Source of the DNA: Punica granatum
Taxonomy: Eukaryota > Streptophyta > Magnoliopsida > Myrtales > Lythraceae
Reading direction: 5' to 3'
Assembly (NCBI RefSeq): GCF_007655135.1
Contig: NC_045131.1
Location: forward strand, 1,798,001 to 1,862,000
DNA: 64,000 nt
The notes under the pieces are model-generated. The model saw only the letters and a list, made by a program, of their open reading frames with translations. It made no database searches and was not told the DNA's origin. Below, piece after piece: positions 23,598 through 36,240 of this stretch. Each line of letters begins with the position of its first letter. Position 1 is the stretch's first letter. A program made the translations under genes and the position numbers.

Positions 23598-25289
23598 TGC
23601 CTTTGAGCTCAAATTCTCATGCTGCAGCTGCCCGAAAAAACAGGAAAGACAAGCACTGGATTAGAACAGCAATTGGAAGCAAACCCATTGAGCTACTTTT
23701 TCATATCATTTCAGGACCGTAAAAAGTAATGCCTCTATAGCTTATCATTTACTCTCCGAAATATAAGCAAGAAACATTGATGTAGACCAAAAAGCTGAAG
23801 ATTGTCCAGCACTGTGAAGGCTTCGGCAGGTACTTGGTTGTTTAGAGTCCCACAACCTGAAATGGCTCCTTCAGAAGGAATTGCCTGATTTATTTAGCTT
23901 CATTCTTTCTTTCTTTCTTTTTTTTTCCTGGAAACACTGAAAATGAACAAGGTCCACAATGGCAAACAACTCATGGGCCTTGATGCTAATATAAGGGCGT
24001 GACCAATTAGACCATTTGCTGGAATAGCCAGCACTGTTATTCATGTTGAGCCTCTCAACCAAAAATTTCTAGACCATATTGCCACTATGTCATCACAGAA
24101 TTGCATGCACTTTGACCAATTTGGAGCACTTCTCAGCCATAAATTCCACTTAAGAGCTCGTAACCTCTGTTTGATTCTTACAATGTCAGGTTTCGCGACA
24201 GTTTCTATGATTGCGAGTCTTCTACATTTGATAGTTCACGCAGATTCTCAGACTGCAACTTCCTTGGACTAAGCTAAGTACTTCCTATGTTAGCCAAAAA
24301 GTTGAAGCAACTACTAAAAACATTTGAATTGCCAAAAATTGGGACTAATAAGGAGAATCATGGATGCGGAATGGGAGAAAACAATCTAAGTGACAGTCAA
24401 CTATGCGATGCCTGACAACCATCCTATTATCACGAGAGCAATAGCTAGCATTCACAGAAATCCCACGACCGACTGGATGCAAGATTCTCAGTTGATCCCT
24501 AATGGTGAAGAATAATCACTTGGATCAGATTGGCTACACTAATAGCCCACTGGGCACATCCTAAGAGAGGAATTGCAATTCCATAATATGACAATCGGAT
24601 TGTCAGTCCATTAATATTCTGTAATACCGATGGGGCCGGAAGGCCTCAGCTCAGCAGAGGGGAACAGAATCAGGCTGTAATGTGTAAAGGTCTCAGCTTT
24701 ACATGGAAAATTCGTTCCTTGTTGCATCCAATACATAAGGGTTCCACTCTGCAATTTCTATGCTATAGCAAGTAGCTCGAACTGATGATCGAATCTCTCA
24801 CTCTCTCTCTCTCTAAATTGAAGAGCGGTGTCAGTTGCCATAGTAAATGCATAGAGACAAGCAACAGTATGAATGAGGCGAAATTAGAGAGAACACATGA
24901 GCAGCAACTGTTGAACACAAACTGCCCATAGGTATCAACGCACAACAAACAAGAGCAGACAGACAGAGCTAACCTTTATTTAAGAAAGGAAAAGGGAAAA
25001 GCTTGAAGATCAGGGGGGAGGGAAGGGGAGGGGCTTACTGTGATTTGAGTTGCTATAGGTGGAGGCGGAGAGGGAGATTCTTCTACTGGCCGGACGCATC
25101 TCTCGAGGACGACGGAGTAGGGAGGAAGGAGAAGATGCTTCAGTCAGGTCAGGGGTGGACGGCTGGTAGAAGGGTGGGGGTGGGGGGGGCTGCCTGGGCT
25201 TGCTTCGATGAAAACAAAGAGGAGAGGGGAGGAGTATGGGAGCTGGGGGGAATGGGAGGTAATGGTAAGATCTTTTCTTGCTAGTGATG

Positions 25290-25320
<31 letters not shown>
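25290..25320. repeat. TATC tetranucleotide microsatellite
   Basis: About seven to eight CTAT units in a row. Confidence 0.9.
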
Positions 25321-25426
25321 GTGCTGTGTATCTGTCTGTCTCTAACCAAGGGAAAGGTCAAGCTAGAGAGAGAGAGAGAGAGGGGAAGTGACAAGAGAGC
25401 ACAATGAGAGCTTTTTCAAGATAGGA

Positions 25427-25433
<7 letters not shown>

Positions 25434-25466
<33 letters not shown>
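25434..25466. repeat. GA microsatellite
   Basis: About sixteen uninterrupted GA units; a shorter run lies at 25364-25382. Confidence 0.9.
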
Positions 25467-25469
<3 letters not shown>

Positions 25470-27261
25470 AACAGTGATTTGGTAGAGAGAGAGAGTGAGA
25501 AGGGGAAGTGGACTGAACAAAAAAAAAAAAGGCAGGGGATGGAACTTGGAAGGGAGCTGAGCTGAGGCACGCGAGTGAGTAGAAGAGAGAAAAAAAAAAA
25601 AGAGGAATAGGGGTGATAAGAAGGGAAGGGTAGGGAAAAACCAAGAATCAGATCAGAATCAGAAGAAAGAAGAAGAGCTAAAAAGAGCTGACGTTCTCGT
25701 TAGGGGGAATTTCCTCTTATTATTATTATTATTATTATTACTGTTAAAAGTCCATTTTCTTTTTTCTTTTTCCTTGCCAAAAATCGTATCGATTAAATTT
25801 CCGTGTCATCTGCAATTTTTAATTGGTGCTTGCTTTCCCTTGTCATGTGGAAAGATACTAACAACAATTGGGGTTAGAAAAGGTCCATTAGTAAGATATA
25901 TTGATTATTGGGACCGCCTAATTTTTACAGGAAGTGATAACCAACACGTGTTTCTTTCTCGGCTTCATCCCATTATCCATGCATGTAAAACAAAAATTTC
26001 CCAAGGTCGTGGCTTCCGAGAGTCAAAAGAAACAACTCATCCCAATCATGGTCTCACGTTGGTTTCTTTAAGCAATCCAATCAATCGCAAGACTAGATGA
26101 TCGAAGCGGTCTCAGTGTTGATCTACTAGCTCAGATGACCTATGAAAAAGACCATGGGGTAGCAATTATTTCCGGATTTTAAACATTGTTTTCCTTTCCC
26201 ATGATAAATCTCAATGGAATTAAAAGGCATGATGAATTACTTACTGTGCATGACGTGGGGCCTGCCAGTACCGATGGTAGCATATGGGAAGAGGACAATG
26301 ATAAAAAGAGGGGCAGAGAGAGAGAGAGAGAGTAGGCCAGCCAAGCCAAACCAAGCCCTAGTAAGATAACAAATACAAAAGGCAAGGGAAATTGATGAGG
26401 TTGGCATGGTACAGTGTCGTATGGCTTCATTCTGAGCCCTTCAACCACTCCCTCTCACTCACCCCTCACCCTCATCAGCTTTTTTTCCCTCCTCCCTTTA
26501 ATTTTCACCCCCACAACACAAGCAAAACGGACCCGATTCAATTGTCAATTATTGACACACACACACACATGATACATATGTCTGTATATATGTCTATAAT
26601 ATATATATATATATATATATGTAACTGGAAGTACTCGAGGGGTCTTGCTGAGCTGATAGTGATAGTGATGGTGTGGTTCTTTTAGATCTCGCAATATGCA
26701 AATGTATGCAGCCATGCATTACTATCCAGTCCATATCCAAAGCCCAGTCAGTGCCTGTTAGGAATTAGTTGTGGTCGAAAACGAAAGAGATGAGATCAGA
26801 CCCTGCCTGCCTCTGGGCGAAATAAGGCATATATATATGGCCCCGCCCCCTGGTTCTTCTTCTTCTTGCACAGTTAATTATTGAAGGCTGGCTGGCCGGT
26901 TGCCATACACATCATGGCCCCATTATTGCTTTACTGTGCCCCTTGTAGGTACTTAGCTAAAGAAGCATTATCTCCATACCATTTATATATACACGTGCAC
27001 GCATATCAGACACATTACCTGGACAAAATAACAACATAAAAATAAGGTCCCAGCTCCATCGGTTTGGATACACACGTACGTTGTCAATGCATATGGAAAA
27101 TACATGGTTGCGGATGAACCATTCTTGCTTTGTATATGAATGCTTTCATGCCCTGGTCATGCTTTCGAAGCCGTTCGATCATGTTTCTTATGAATTTCAT
27201 GCGTACTTTGACTTTGATTAACACTGGCACTGGTCAAAAATATTATATATTGGGGGTTAAA

Positions 27262-27311
27262 GATCATACTAGATCATCTACCTAAAAAAAAAAAAAGGAT
27301 CATACTAGATC
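27262..27311 (+). mobile_element. Micro-retroposon: poly(A) insertion with 14-base TSD
   Basis: GATCATACTAGATC occurs at 27262-27275 and again at 27298-27311. Between them is ATCTACCT plus 13 A and G. This is the mark of a target-primed insertion truncated to its last few bases. Confidence 0.75.
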
Positions 27312-28358
27312 TCCTTGTTTTACGATTAGAATCTTCAGAAAATGGAAATTTGGTGGGGACTCGACTCCACTCCATGAAAAAGAGATCGGATTTGGATGGC
27401 ACCAATACTTGCGTCAATGCAAATGCATGACCCTATCCATCCATCCATCTATCTATACATTCTATCGCCCATCTAACAACCATTGCAGGTACTATAAAAG
27501 GAGAGTTGCTTCTCTTCGTTTTCGGGAAAGAAAGAAAACAATTTCTACATGTAATTACAAGTCTCTCCTAATGTGATCTTAGGGCAATTAATTTGTTCTG
27601 TTAGGAGACTGCATTTTATGGGCTGCTAGTTGCTACCCCTCACTTTTGCATTAGTTAATTTCACTGCTGGCTCTGGTCTGTAGTTCGCCGATAAAACTAT
27701 TATTTCGATATGCATAAGGTGATAACGGTTGCACACATGCATTGAAATACAACCCGTATGTACCCAGCATCCATTGATCGATCCAGGAATTGGAGTTCAT
27801 TTAGATCAGAATATTGGATCGTAATTATGCCAAATCACTATAGATAGAAGATGCAATAAGAACCCAAAATCATTCAAGATTCCGACACGCGTCAATTTTA
27901 CGTGCTCTACAATATATCTATGCAATTGGTGGTATATAATACTATATATATATATCATACATTCAATATCTCAGTAACTGTTCTTATAAAAAATATATGT
28001 ATATCTGAATAATTGATTTTTTTAAAAAAAATTTACCTTCACGGTGATCTTTTTCGATGATCATAAAACTGTTATATTTTAGATTTTCACTTTTTGAAAT
28101 TTCGAGATCGAATCTGAACCATTGAATACGCACTTATGTACCGTACATACATTTAAAACAAATTGAGGTATCATGCTCACCGGAAAAGAGAAGAAAAGAA
28201 AAGAAAAACAAATGTACAATAGATACCTATGAAACATTTGATGCTTTGGGGGGCATCGATGCCCCGTTAACTTACCCAAAAAAAAATGTATATATATATA
28301 TATATATGTATGTATGACGCTTTAGGACGACCTAATTAATTAACTAAAAAATAGTTCA

Positions 28359-29740
28359 TCGATTATATATATATAAGTCGTGAGGTCCGTGCATTGCACG
28401 GGATTGTTCCATTAATGTGAAAAGAAATGATAATTAAAAATTAAAAAGAAAAATTCTTTCGAGAATCAAAAGCGTAACAAAAAGCATAAAATAAATATTC
28501 AGTAGTAGACAATCTTACTTTCTGAGAGTTTGCGTATAAAGATAACAACACCCTTTTAGAAATGAAACTCACATCACTAATATTGAAAAAAATACGAGGA
28601 AAAATAAAAGATAGAGAAAAATAAAATAAAAATAATAAAAATAATCTAATCAACTCATAGGGATAGACATATATTTTGAGAGCTCGATTTAATTGTAAAT
28701 ATATTTTTTGATAGTTGAATAAGCCCATGTTTATGTATATGACAATTCTTATTTATAATTATCATACATAATTTAGATAAAATATAATCTGTTTTATCTT
28801 CCTTTTTCAATGAACAAAATTGATTTTTTTATGAAAAGAAAATATAATTTATATGTATCTATAAAATATTATCTAATCTATTTTTTAAAAATGAATTTCT
28901 ATAATAACATATAATTCATACATACTTTTTCTTACTATATATATATACTAAAAATTGTCCACGTAACCATACATTAATATATTTGTTATTATGTATTTAT
29001 ATATACTTATTTTGATGTTATTATTTATGTATGAAATATTAATTATTATTTTAGAAATTCAAGATTATTAAATCTTCTAATTTATTTCAAATACATTCTA
29101 TTATGTAGACTCTAAAAATTAAATAAATAAAGAAATAGGATTTTATCATGAGATTTTTTTTAAAAAAAAGTTTATTAAATATAATTCCGAAAATAAAAAA
29201 AATAAAAAACCTAAAAGATTTCATTAGAAAATTCATATTTCCTTCAATTGGAGATTACTGTAGTATAAAAAAATATATTGTTTTTTTATTTTTAAGTGGA
29301 ATATTTTAATCAAAAATAATTTCAGAAGATTTTGTTACTAATTTTATAATTGAAAATAATTTTAAATTTTAAAAACTCAAAAAAATTGAGAAATTATTTT
29401 TATTATATATAATTCCGAAAATAAAAAAAAATCTTAAATAATTTCAAATTTTAAAAACTAAAAACCGATAAATTTTTTTATTAAAAATTAATCTGAAAAT
29501 AAAAATATAAAAAACTAAAAAAATTACGTTTAGAAAATTCATATTGCCTTCAATTGAATATTACTGTGATATCCAAAAGATTTGATGGTATTTTTAATCT
29601 TTTTAAAATGGAATATTGTAATGGAAAAATAATTTCTCCAGGTTTTATTGCTAATTTTATAATAAAATATTATTTTAAATTTTAAAACTTAAAAAAAAAT
29701 CCATTAAAATTCCATTAGCAAAGCTGCTTCATGAATGCAC
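28359..29740. repeat. Very AT-rich block with an internal tandem duplication
   Basis: The block lies between the palindromic phrases GTGCATTGCAC (about 28391) and TGCACGCAGTGCA (about 29737). Inside, a segment starting near 29182 recurs about 306 bases later: TTAGAAAATTCATATTTCCT at 29224 and TTAGAAAATTCATATTGCCT at 29529, followed by matching text. Non-coding. It may be a degraded non-autonomous Helitron, but the 3' CTRR end is not visible. Confidence 0.55.
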
Positions 29741-29996
29741 GCAGTGCAGCGGCACAACAACGTAAATAGGATGACAAACCAACGGAAGGGAATGGCATAA
29801 TTAGTGACAAACTGAACAAGTAATGTGCAACCACACTAGAAATCTCTCCAGGTTTAACCTATAATAAGTTGCATCGAAGAAGACACGTATATATAGAAGA
29901 AGAACAGGAAGGAGAAGGAAGAACAATATAAGCCACCATCGAACATCATCGCAAAGAGATAAGAAGCCAAGAGTCTTATTAGCGATCGACTACGTC

Positions 29997-30095
29997 ATGG
30001 GAGCTTATTCTGCGAATGCGAATAAGACCACAGATTTTGTCGTTGCTGAGCTTAGCTTCTTCGATGGACGGCTTTCCTACTGCCCTAACTGCTGA
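29997..30095 (+). other. Isolated 32-codon ORF downstream of a TATA box
   Basis: A TATATATAG motif at about 29888-29896 is followed 100 bases later by an ATG starting a 32-residue frame (MGAYSANANKTTDFVVAELS... ending SYCPNC). No match to a known peptide family is recognised. It could be part of a non-coding transcript or chance. Confidence 0.15.
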
Positions 30096-30804
30096 AGTCC
30101 TATTCCTCCAAGCTCTTTCTCGATCGTTTTCCGTTGGATAATTATATATATATATATATATAATGGGTTTAATTTGGACTTGAATCCATCAATCCAAAAA
30201 CTTAAGTCAATAAGCTGCCGAACCTTTGTCACATATAAACTACTTACTTTTCTTTTTCTCGATCAATATAGGACATTCTTTGTCCTCTCGCACCTCCCAT
30301 TTTCCCGCTGTCACGTAGTATCATGTCATGTTATACGTTTCACGTGATCTAAATCACTTAACAGGACTCGAGTCTCATATAAATTTGTATTTTTTTTTTC
30401 CTCAATTGTTCATTGTGGAGCAACATATTCAGCATTTTCGCATTCGCATGGAAAGAAAGCAAAGCTCGAGTGTGTCATGTAGGAGGAAGATTTCTATCCG
30501 ATCTGAGCTGAGCTGAGCTGAGCTAGCAAGCCTTGGGCGGAAGATACGTGGCAGAGCATGATGGGTTGGGTGAGCCAGCTCAGTGATCCACGTGGTGGTC
30601 CGGGAGCACTGAATAATATTTGTTATAATTTGTCGAGTTGAATGCTAGGAGTTTGGGACGGGTGGAGGAATGGTGAGGTTGAGGGTGAGGGAGTGGGAGT
30701 CCGCGTTTCGCGGCAAAAGGAGACGGAGTGAGGGGTTGGGGCTGGGGGGGTCTGATGGGGACGGGACCTTGTCAGACACATTGTCAGATACCTGTCAGTG
30801 ACAA

Positions 30805-30850
30805 GTTACGTCAGTCAGCCCCTTCCCTTCCCTTCCCTTCCCTTCCCCCC
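30805..30850. repeat. CCCTT pentanucleotide repeat
   Basis: Five to six consecutive CCCTT units followed by CCCCCC. Confidence 0.8.
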
Positions 30851-32490
30851 TCTTTTCTTTTCGTTTAACTTTGCTTTTTCCTTTTTTTTTTAAAAGGACA
30901 AAAAAAAAAAACCAAATTACTAACCATACTCTAAGTACGATAAAATAAGAATTTTAATAATTAATAGAAGGGTAAAAATAATTTTATCGCAAGAATTACA
31001 TCTAAATTATCTTTGTTATCGAGTATAATTGCCCACTCAGTTCCACCATCTTCCTCGGGCTCTAACCTCCCATTTTAGTTTTCTCTCTCCCTTCCTATTG
31101 ATTGACTCTGTCTTTTTCCTCTCCCACTTTTTTTCTTTAGGATCCTCTCTCACTTTTTCGGTATCATTACAAAAACTATTTCTACACGATAATTATGATT
31201 TCATTTTATAATTTCTATACTAAATTCTAGGAAATATAACAGTGCGATACATGCATATATATATATAGTACTGTGTGTGTGTGTGTCCGTGTGCGCGCCC
31301 GTGTAATTTAAGGAATAAAGGAAAAAAAATACATAGTACTGTGCAAACAATTTAAATATTGAACTTATATTGTTTGATGCCGTTTTCATTGTAAGTGACA
31401 CTAATAAAACAATATGGGATCATAGTTTACACCCACTGACTTAAGGATCTTGGATCCGCCCCTGCTCCAATCATATTTACCATTTCCATCACCATACAAC
31501 TACTTACCAAACAAGGGCAGATTTATCAATAGCAAGTTCGAGGTCATACCACTCGCTTCGATGCAGTTCGATTGGAGCGGACATGAAACCGGGAAAATCG
31601 AGAACTCTGCATGGCAACATCAGAGTGAACGAGTCATGCCAACGATCACGATTGATAGTCCGGTAATTGTTTACCCTTGAGTGGAGTAGAAGCAATTGAT
31701 TGCTGCACGGGCGAAAGGGGATTGTGAAGCCCAATTTACATTGTAAGCAGATTCTTTTAGGTCTTGTAACAGGAGCAGCTCTTCTGGGTACGGGCCGGGC
31801 CTCTACTTTCTTGGGTAAAATCATAGGCCCATAGCAGGCCCACTTTCATGTAGTTGTGGCCCGTAAATGTTCGACGAGAACATTAAAAAAAGAAAAAAGA
31901 GAGGTTATTGGTCATCTTTGGTACTTTTGAGTAGAGTAGACCGACTGACCTTCCCATTAGTATTTGATTCAATCCTCAGTCAATTACCTCAATTAATCAA
32001 ATCATTTTAGGCTCATTGAGGTTTCATTTTCCACATACCTGGTTGATATACATTTAGTGTCGTGTTAGAAAATTCCTCAATGAATATATATAATTTCAAC
32101 ACTTGGATGGTTAACCATGTAACATATACAAGTCATCATCAGTCACTTTTTGTAATATTTGATTTAATTCCACGTTATCCATTGACTTATAAAATGCAAA
32201 AAAGGATAATCGCACAAGTAAATTAAATTATTAATAGATGATTATCACGAGTAGATTCAAATAATTTGGCGTTTCTTTTCCCTGAACAATGTATCATGTA
32301 CAGGTCTTGTAAAAATCCATATTAAAGAGAGTTTTATCTCCTTATTAGGCTAATCTGGCCCTAACTGCAATATTCGAGACTCATTATGCTTCTAAATATC
32401 AATATACATACTGAAAAAAAAAATTGCGATGATGAGTATGAAATTGATTGAATTACTTAAAATTTACTCTCTTTTTTTATTATCGACCCC

Positions 32491-32537
32491 ATCTTGAGAT
32501 GGAGGATTTTTTTTTTGAGTGAAATCTTGAGATGGAG
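32491..32537 (-). mobile_element. Micro-retroposon: poly(T) insertion with 14-base TSD
   Basis: ATCTTGAGATGGAG occurs at 32491-32504 and 32524-32537. The 19 bases between read, on the minus strand, TTCACTC followed by ten A and TC. This matches the other truncated poly(A) insertions in the window. Confidence 0.7.
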
Positions 32538-32635
32538 ATTGATAGAACGAAAAGAGGAAATAAGAGCAGAGGCACAGTGTTGAACGTACGATTACTCGTA
32601 ACCATCATCTGACGGTCCGTGTTCGTGACTTTGAG

Positions 32636-33336
32636 GGTATGGATGGCAGTAGGTTTAAGTAAATGGGTATTTTACCCGTCTCAGACCCTAATGGGTCATT
32701 AAAGGGTTCTACCTGTTGGGTCGTGGTAAGGGTTTAGGATTTTTTGGTGGAAACCATGTGGGGTTTAGGAAGGGTTTAGGATTTTATGTTAAAACCCATC
32801 CCAAACCCGTTAAGCAATCAAATTACTAAAATGCCATTCATATTTATCCATATTTACAAAGAAACCTTCTCGTCAACATAGGTTTGCAATGTTTGCTCAT
32901 CTCAATTGATTACTCTATATCCTTCTAGTCAAGGTCCATGTTGGATATGCCGCATTTCGTTTTTAGCTTCTATTATTGCTATGTGACTTGCTTTAAATGA
33001 CAAACTGTATTATTAAAAGAATTTTATATCTCGACGATTCTATTTCATGTCTACCATTCTGAGCAGTAAACATACTTATTGATATTTTAGACTATTTTAT
33101 ATAAGTACAATGTTATGATAAGTTTGTACAATAATTTTTTTCTTTTATAATTTTTATTAGCGGGCGACAAACGGATATCCAATGGGAACACGTTAAAATA
33201 GCAGGAAGGGTTTGGAAATTTTCCTTCAAAATACTAACTGATTTGAGAAGAATTTAAGATTATTTTTTCTTAATGGGTATGAGTATAGGATGCACGTGAT
33301 CATCCCAAATCCTTCCCAATGCCATCCGTGCTGAGG
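32636..33336. mobile_element. Possible DNA transposon remnant with imperfect TIRs
   Basis: The left end GGTATGGATGGCAGTAGG resembles the reverse complement of the right end (CAGCACGGATGGCATTGGG). The interior holds several copies of AAGGGTTTAGGATTTT and ACCCATCCCAAACCC. No coding frame. Confidence 0.4.
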
Positions 33337-33810
33337 AGCTGGCACTGTGACGTCATAGGCTGTCTAATATTACACGCCATCACATGTTTTTTCTTTTTAT
33401 TTTTTTTTCCATTATAATGATAAAGGAAGGTAACAAGCAATCACATGGGGCGGGGGACATATTCTCCCCTAAGATATTCCAATTTGGGATTATTTATATC
33501 TTTGTTTTGACTAATCATCGGGGATCTAGATGAAAAGCTAATATATAAATTATCCACTAAATTGTTTTGCTTAGATAAATCTTCTATCATTTTGTCAACA
33601 AGTTTCGACGATTAACAAATTTTTTAATTGTAATAATGATGGCCAAGGCAGAAACTTTACTGCTATGATCGGTTAGCAATTCCGATGGATGGATTAAACA
33701 TGGTTTCTGCCGTTTATATTTTCTATGGGAAATTATTTTATGCACGTGGACGATGAAATGAATATGAATATGTGTTTTTGAACATAGACATTTAATTTCT
33801 TTTAAAATTA

Positions 33811-34225
33811 ATAAAAAAACCAATTTTTTCGCATTTTAATGTACGAACTTTCAATCTGATAATAATTCTAACATGACGTTAAATTTTCCATTAATTTAGA
33901 CGGAATCAAGGCCATTGAAGTCTCCGGCGATGCCAATTGGGGGAGAGCGCCAGCAACTCAATTGGGGTGGTGGTGGCCGGAATTGAGGCTCCCATCCTCC
34001 AGATCGGGAGAACCCTCAATTGGGAATTCTCCGGATTTCAATGGGTGGAGCTACAGCCTCGGCCATCACCTCCTCAATTGGGGTCTCTGGCATCCTATGT
34101 GGCATCAATTCCATCTAAATTAATGAAAAATGCGACGCCGTGTTAAAATTATTATCAAATAGAAAATTTATGTTAAAAAAAATTCGTACTATAATAGTTA
34201 AAATGTAAAAATTGTGTTTTTTTTG
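33811..34225. mobile_element. Fold-back element with GC-rich centre
   Basis: AT-rich arms (about 33811-33910 and 34100-34225) are inverted copies, best seen in CATTAATTTAGACGGAATC against CATTAATTTAGATGGAATT on the other strand. The centre (33924-34095) is GC-rich and contains four spaced copies of CAATTGGG. Confidence 0.7.
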
Positions 34226-35620
34226 TTGTTATTAACCATTTCCCTTTTACATTAAGTTCTATAATCTTTTGTATATGAGTTTGTACTTTCTTAGTAACTT
34301 CTTAAATAGAAATTATTAGATAAAGAAAGAAAGAAAGAAACAACATGTTACGCAAGATCATCTAAATGGAGATGATTTTAGATATTTTCTTCTATATTTG
34401 GTGGAAGGCCTAGTCTCGGGGTCTGCAGTAAGGGGCTCTTAAAATTATTTTTCAGAATTATTTCAGAATTTTACTCTTTTTTTTTTCAGTGTATATCATG
34501 ATATTCAAAACCAAATAAAATTTGATTAATCCATTCTGCTTCCCAATAAGTGCTTCCCGGGATTCCAATTTTGCTTTTAAATCTATGAACATATTAGTCA
34601 ACGCAAAACTCATGTTTCCATCATGTCATTACTTCCACAGTTATTGCCTGCCATAGACTAATACTGACAACTCCTTCCAAAATTTGCCAATGCACGACTT
34701 TAAAGAATCCATCAAAGAATTTAGGTACAAGTGGTCAGTTTTCCAAACGAATTATATTCAGAATTTCCTGATAATGAAAGGAGGTAAAACAATACCGAAT
34801 TAATCTATCAAAAAAGATAATATATTGAATCGAATTCTATTTTTGAAATCATGATAATTTTAATTTTTTTATATGTACTATGATATCTGAAAATTCAACG
34901 GATCTAACTAATTTAGTTCGGATCAAGTCAACTTACTATGAGATAAAATTTTTCTAATCAATGATTTTCTATATTTATAAGACTCGAATCCAAGATCATA
35001 TTAAGAAAACAAACGTCGAAATGCTTAGACAAACTCTTGCTGGTTATGGTAATTTAAGTTTAGCGGAAATGGAAGCTAAAAGTGTTGAATTTTGTTTAAA
35101 CGATGTGGCCCAACACTTGTATGTATTATGTGCTATCCTATCAATAGTCCCATATTGAGTGATCTAATAAAGTTAAAGATAATGGGCTTTCTCAATATCT
35201 CGGTAGAATATGGGATTAATGTGCAGATACCAAAATGGTAATTACTAATTTTACGATGGACGGAATCAGAATTACATAAATCTTTCGCACTAAAGTGCAA
35301 TTTGAAAGGTTATGGTAATCGTGTCGTACGTAGAGCAATATACCGATGCCCCATTACTCAAAGAATCGAACAGCCCACGCTTTTAATGTACCGGCTTGGA
35401 GGATCACGAACTCGACACAACCTCACGCTATGAATTTAGGTACGCTTTCGACCGATCAATTTCTTGACAGATTCATCATGTGTAATTTTAAGGATTCAGT
35501 AATTCGCTTCCAACAAAAAAGAGTTAGGTGAGAAAAGTATGGTCTAACTCTAGATGGAAAGTCGGAAAGCAAGCTATGTTCTTGATACTTACCAAAATTA
35601 AACCAAAGACAACACATGTG

Positions 35621-35760
35621 GTCTTATTAATTTATTAATTCCCCCCATTTGTGAAGTAACATATATACATATATACGCACACAAACATATATATAAAGTC
35701 TTATTAATTTATTAATTCCGCCCATTTGTGAAGTAATATATCGCGCGCGTATATATATAT
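35621..35760. repeat. 77-base tandem duplication with TA/CG-rich linkers
   Basis: GTCTTATTAATTTATTAATT followed by CCNCCCATTTGTGAAGTAA occurs at 35621 and again at 35698. It sits about 500-600 bases before the kinase start codon, so in or near its promoter. Confidence 0.8.
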
Positions 35761-36240
35761 ATATATAAAGGGTGGGCAATGTGGCTGTCTTTCTTTGTCA
35801 GGACTTGGACTTGGGGGTAGTAAATGACAAAGAAGGCTCAGCGGAGCTAGTCAACCTTCCAAATGGTTGGCCATGGCCTAAGAAAAGCCGCCTACTCGCT
35901 ATCACACTGTCCGACTAGACCATCTTGTCACTCCCAGGTCCCATCCTTCGCTCTTCCTTTCCTTTCCTTCCTTCCTTCCTTCCTTCCCAATCTTCACCCA
36001 ACAACCTTGAATCCAATCTGAAATCCAAAAGAAACCAACCCAGGTAGAAGAAAGAAACAACAATCCCATTCCTCCCTTTTGATCCATGTGAACTTTTGGT
36101 TTTCCCATCGTGTCTGTTGTTCTTGTCTTGACCCTTTTCGGATGTACTTAGGATATAATCCAGTTAGAACACCAGGAGATCTGTCTGTTTCTGTTCTTTG
36201 ATCAGCTTCTTGAAGAGTTTGCCTCACGGGTTCTGCTTCA

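Larger units (their letters stand above)
25000..25700 (-). promoter_or_regulatory. Probable promoter and non-coding first exon of AS1
   Basis: On the minus strand this is CT-rich sequence with several CT microsatellites (25363-25383, 25434-25466), a TATC repeat at 25290-25320 and an ATT repeat near 25718-25740. CT-rich stretches like this are typical of plant leaders. The link to AS1, 1.4-2 kb away across a leader intron, is inferred from the family's known gene structure. Confidence 0.35.
25701..36240. other. Ten-kilobase gene-poor spacer
   Basis: No gene can be supported. The stretch is AT-rich with TA microsatellites (26596-26620, 27946-27956, 28288-28308, 30142-30162, 35748-35768). It contains two micro-retroposon insertions (27262-27311, 32491-32537), a very AT-rich duplicated block (28359-29740), a short ORF after a TATA box (29997-30095), a possible DNA transposon remnant (32636-33336), a fold-back element (33811-34225), and a 77-base tandem duplication (35621-35760) ahead of the kinase gene. 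Confidence 0.6.

Noticed and set aside
25389..25410. miR156/miR535-like string GACAAGAGAGCACAATGAG
   Set aside because: Not an exact family match, no complementary arm nearby, and it lies in a GA-rich repeat.
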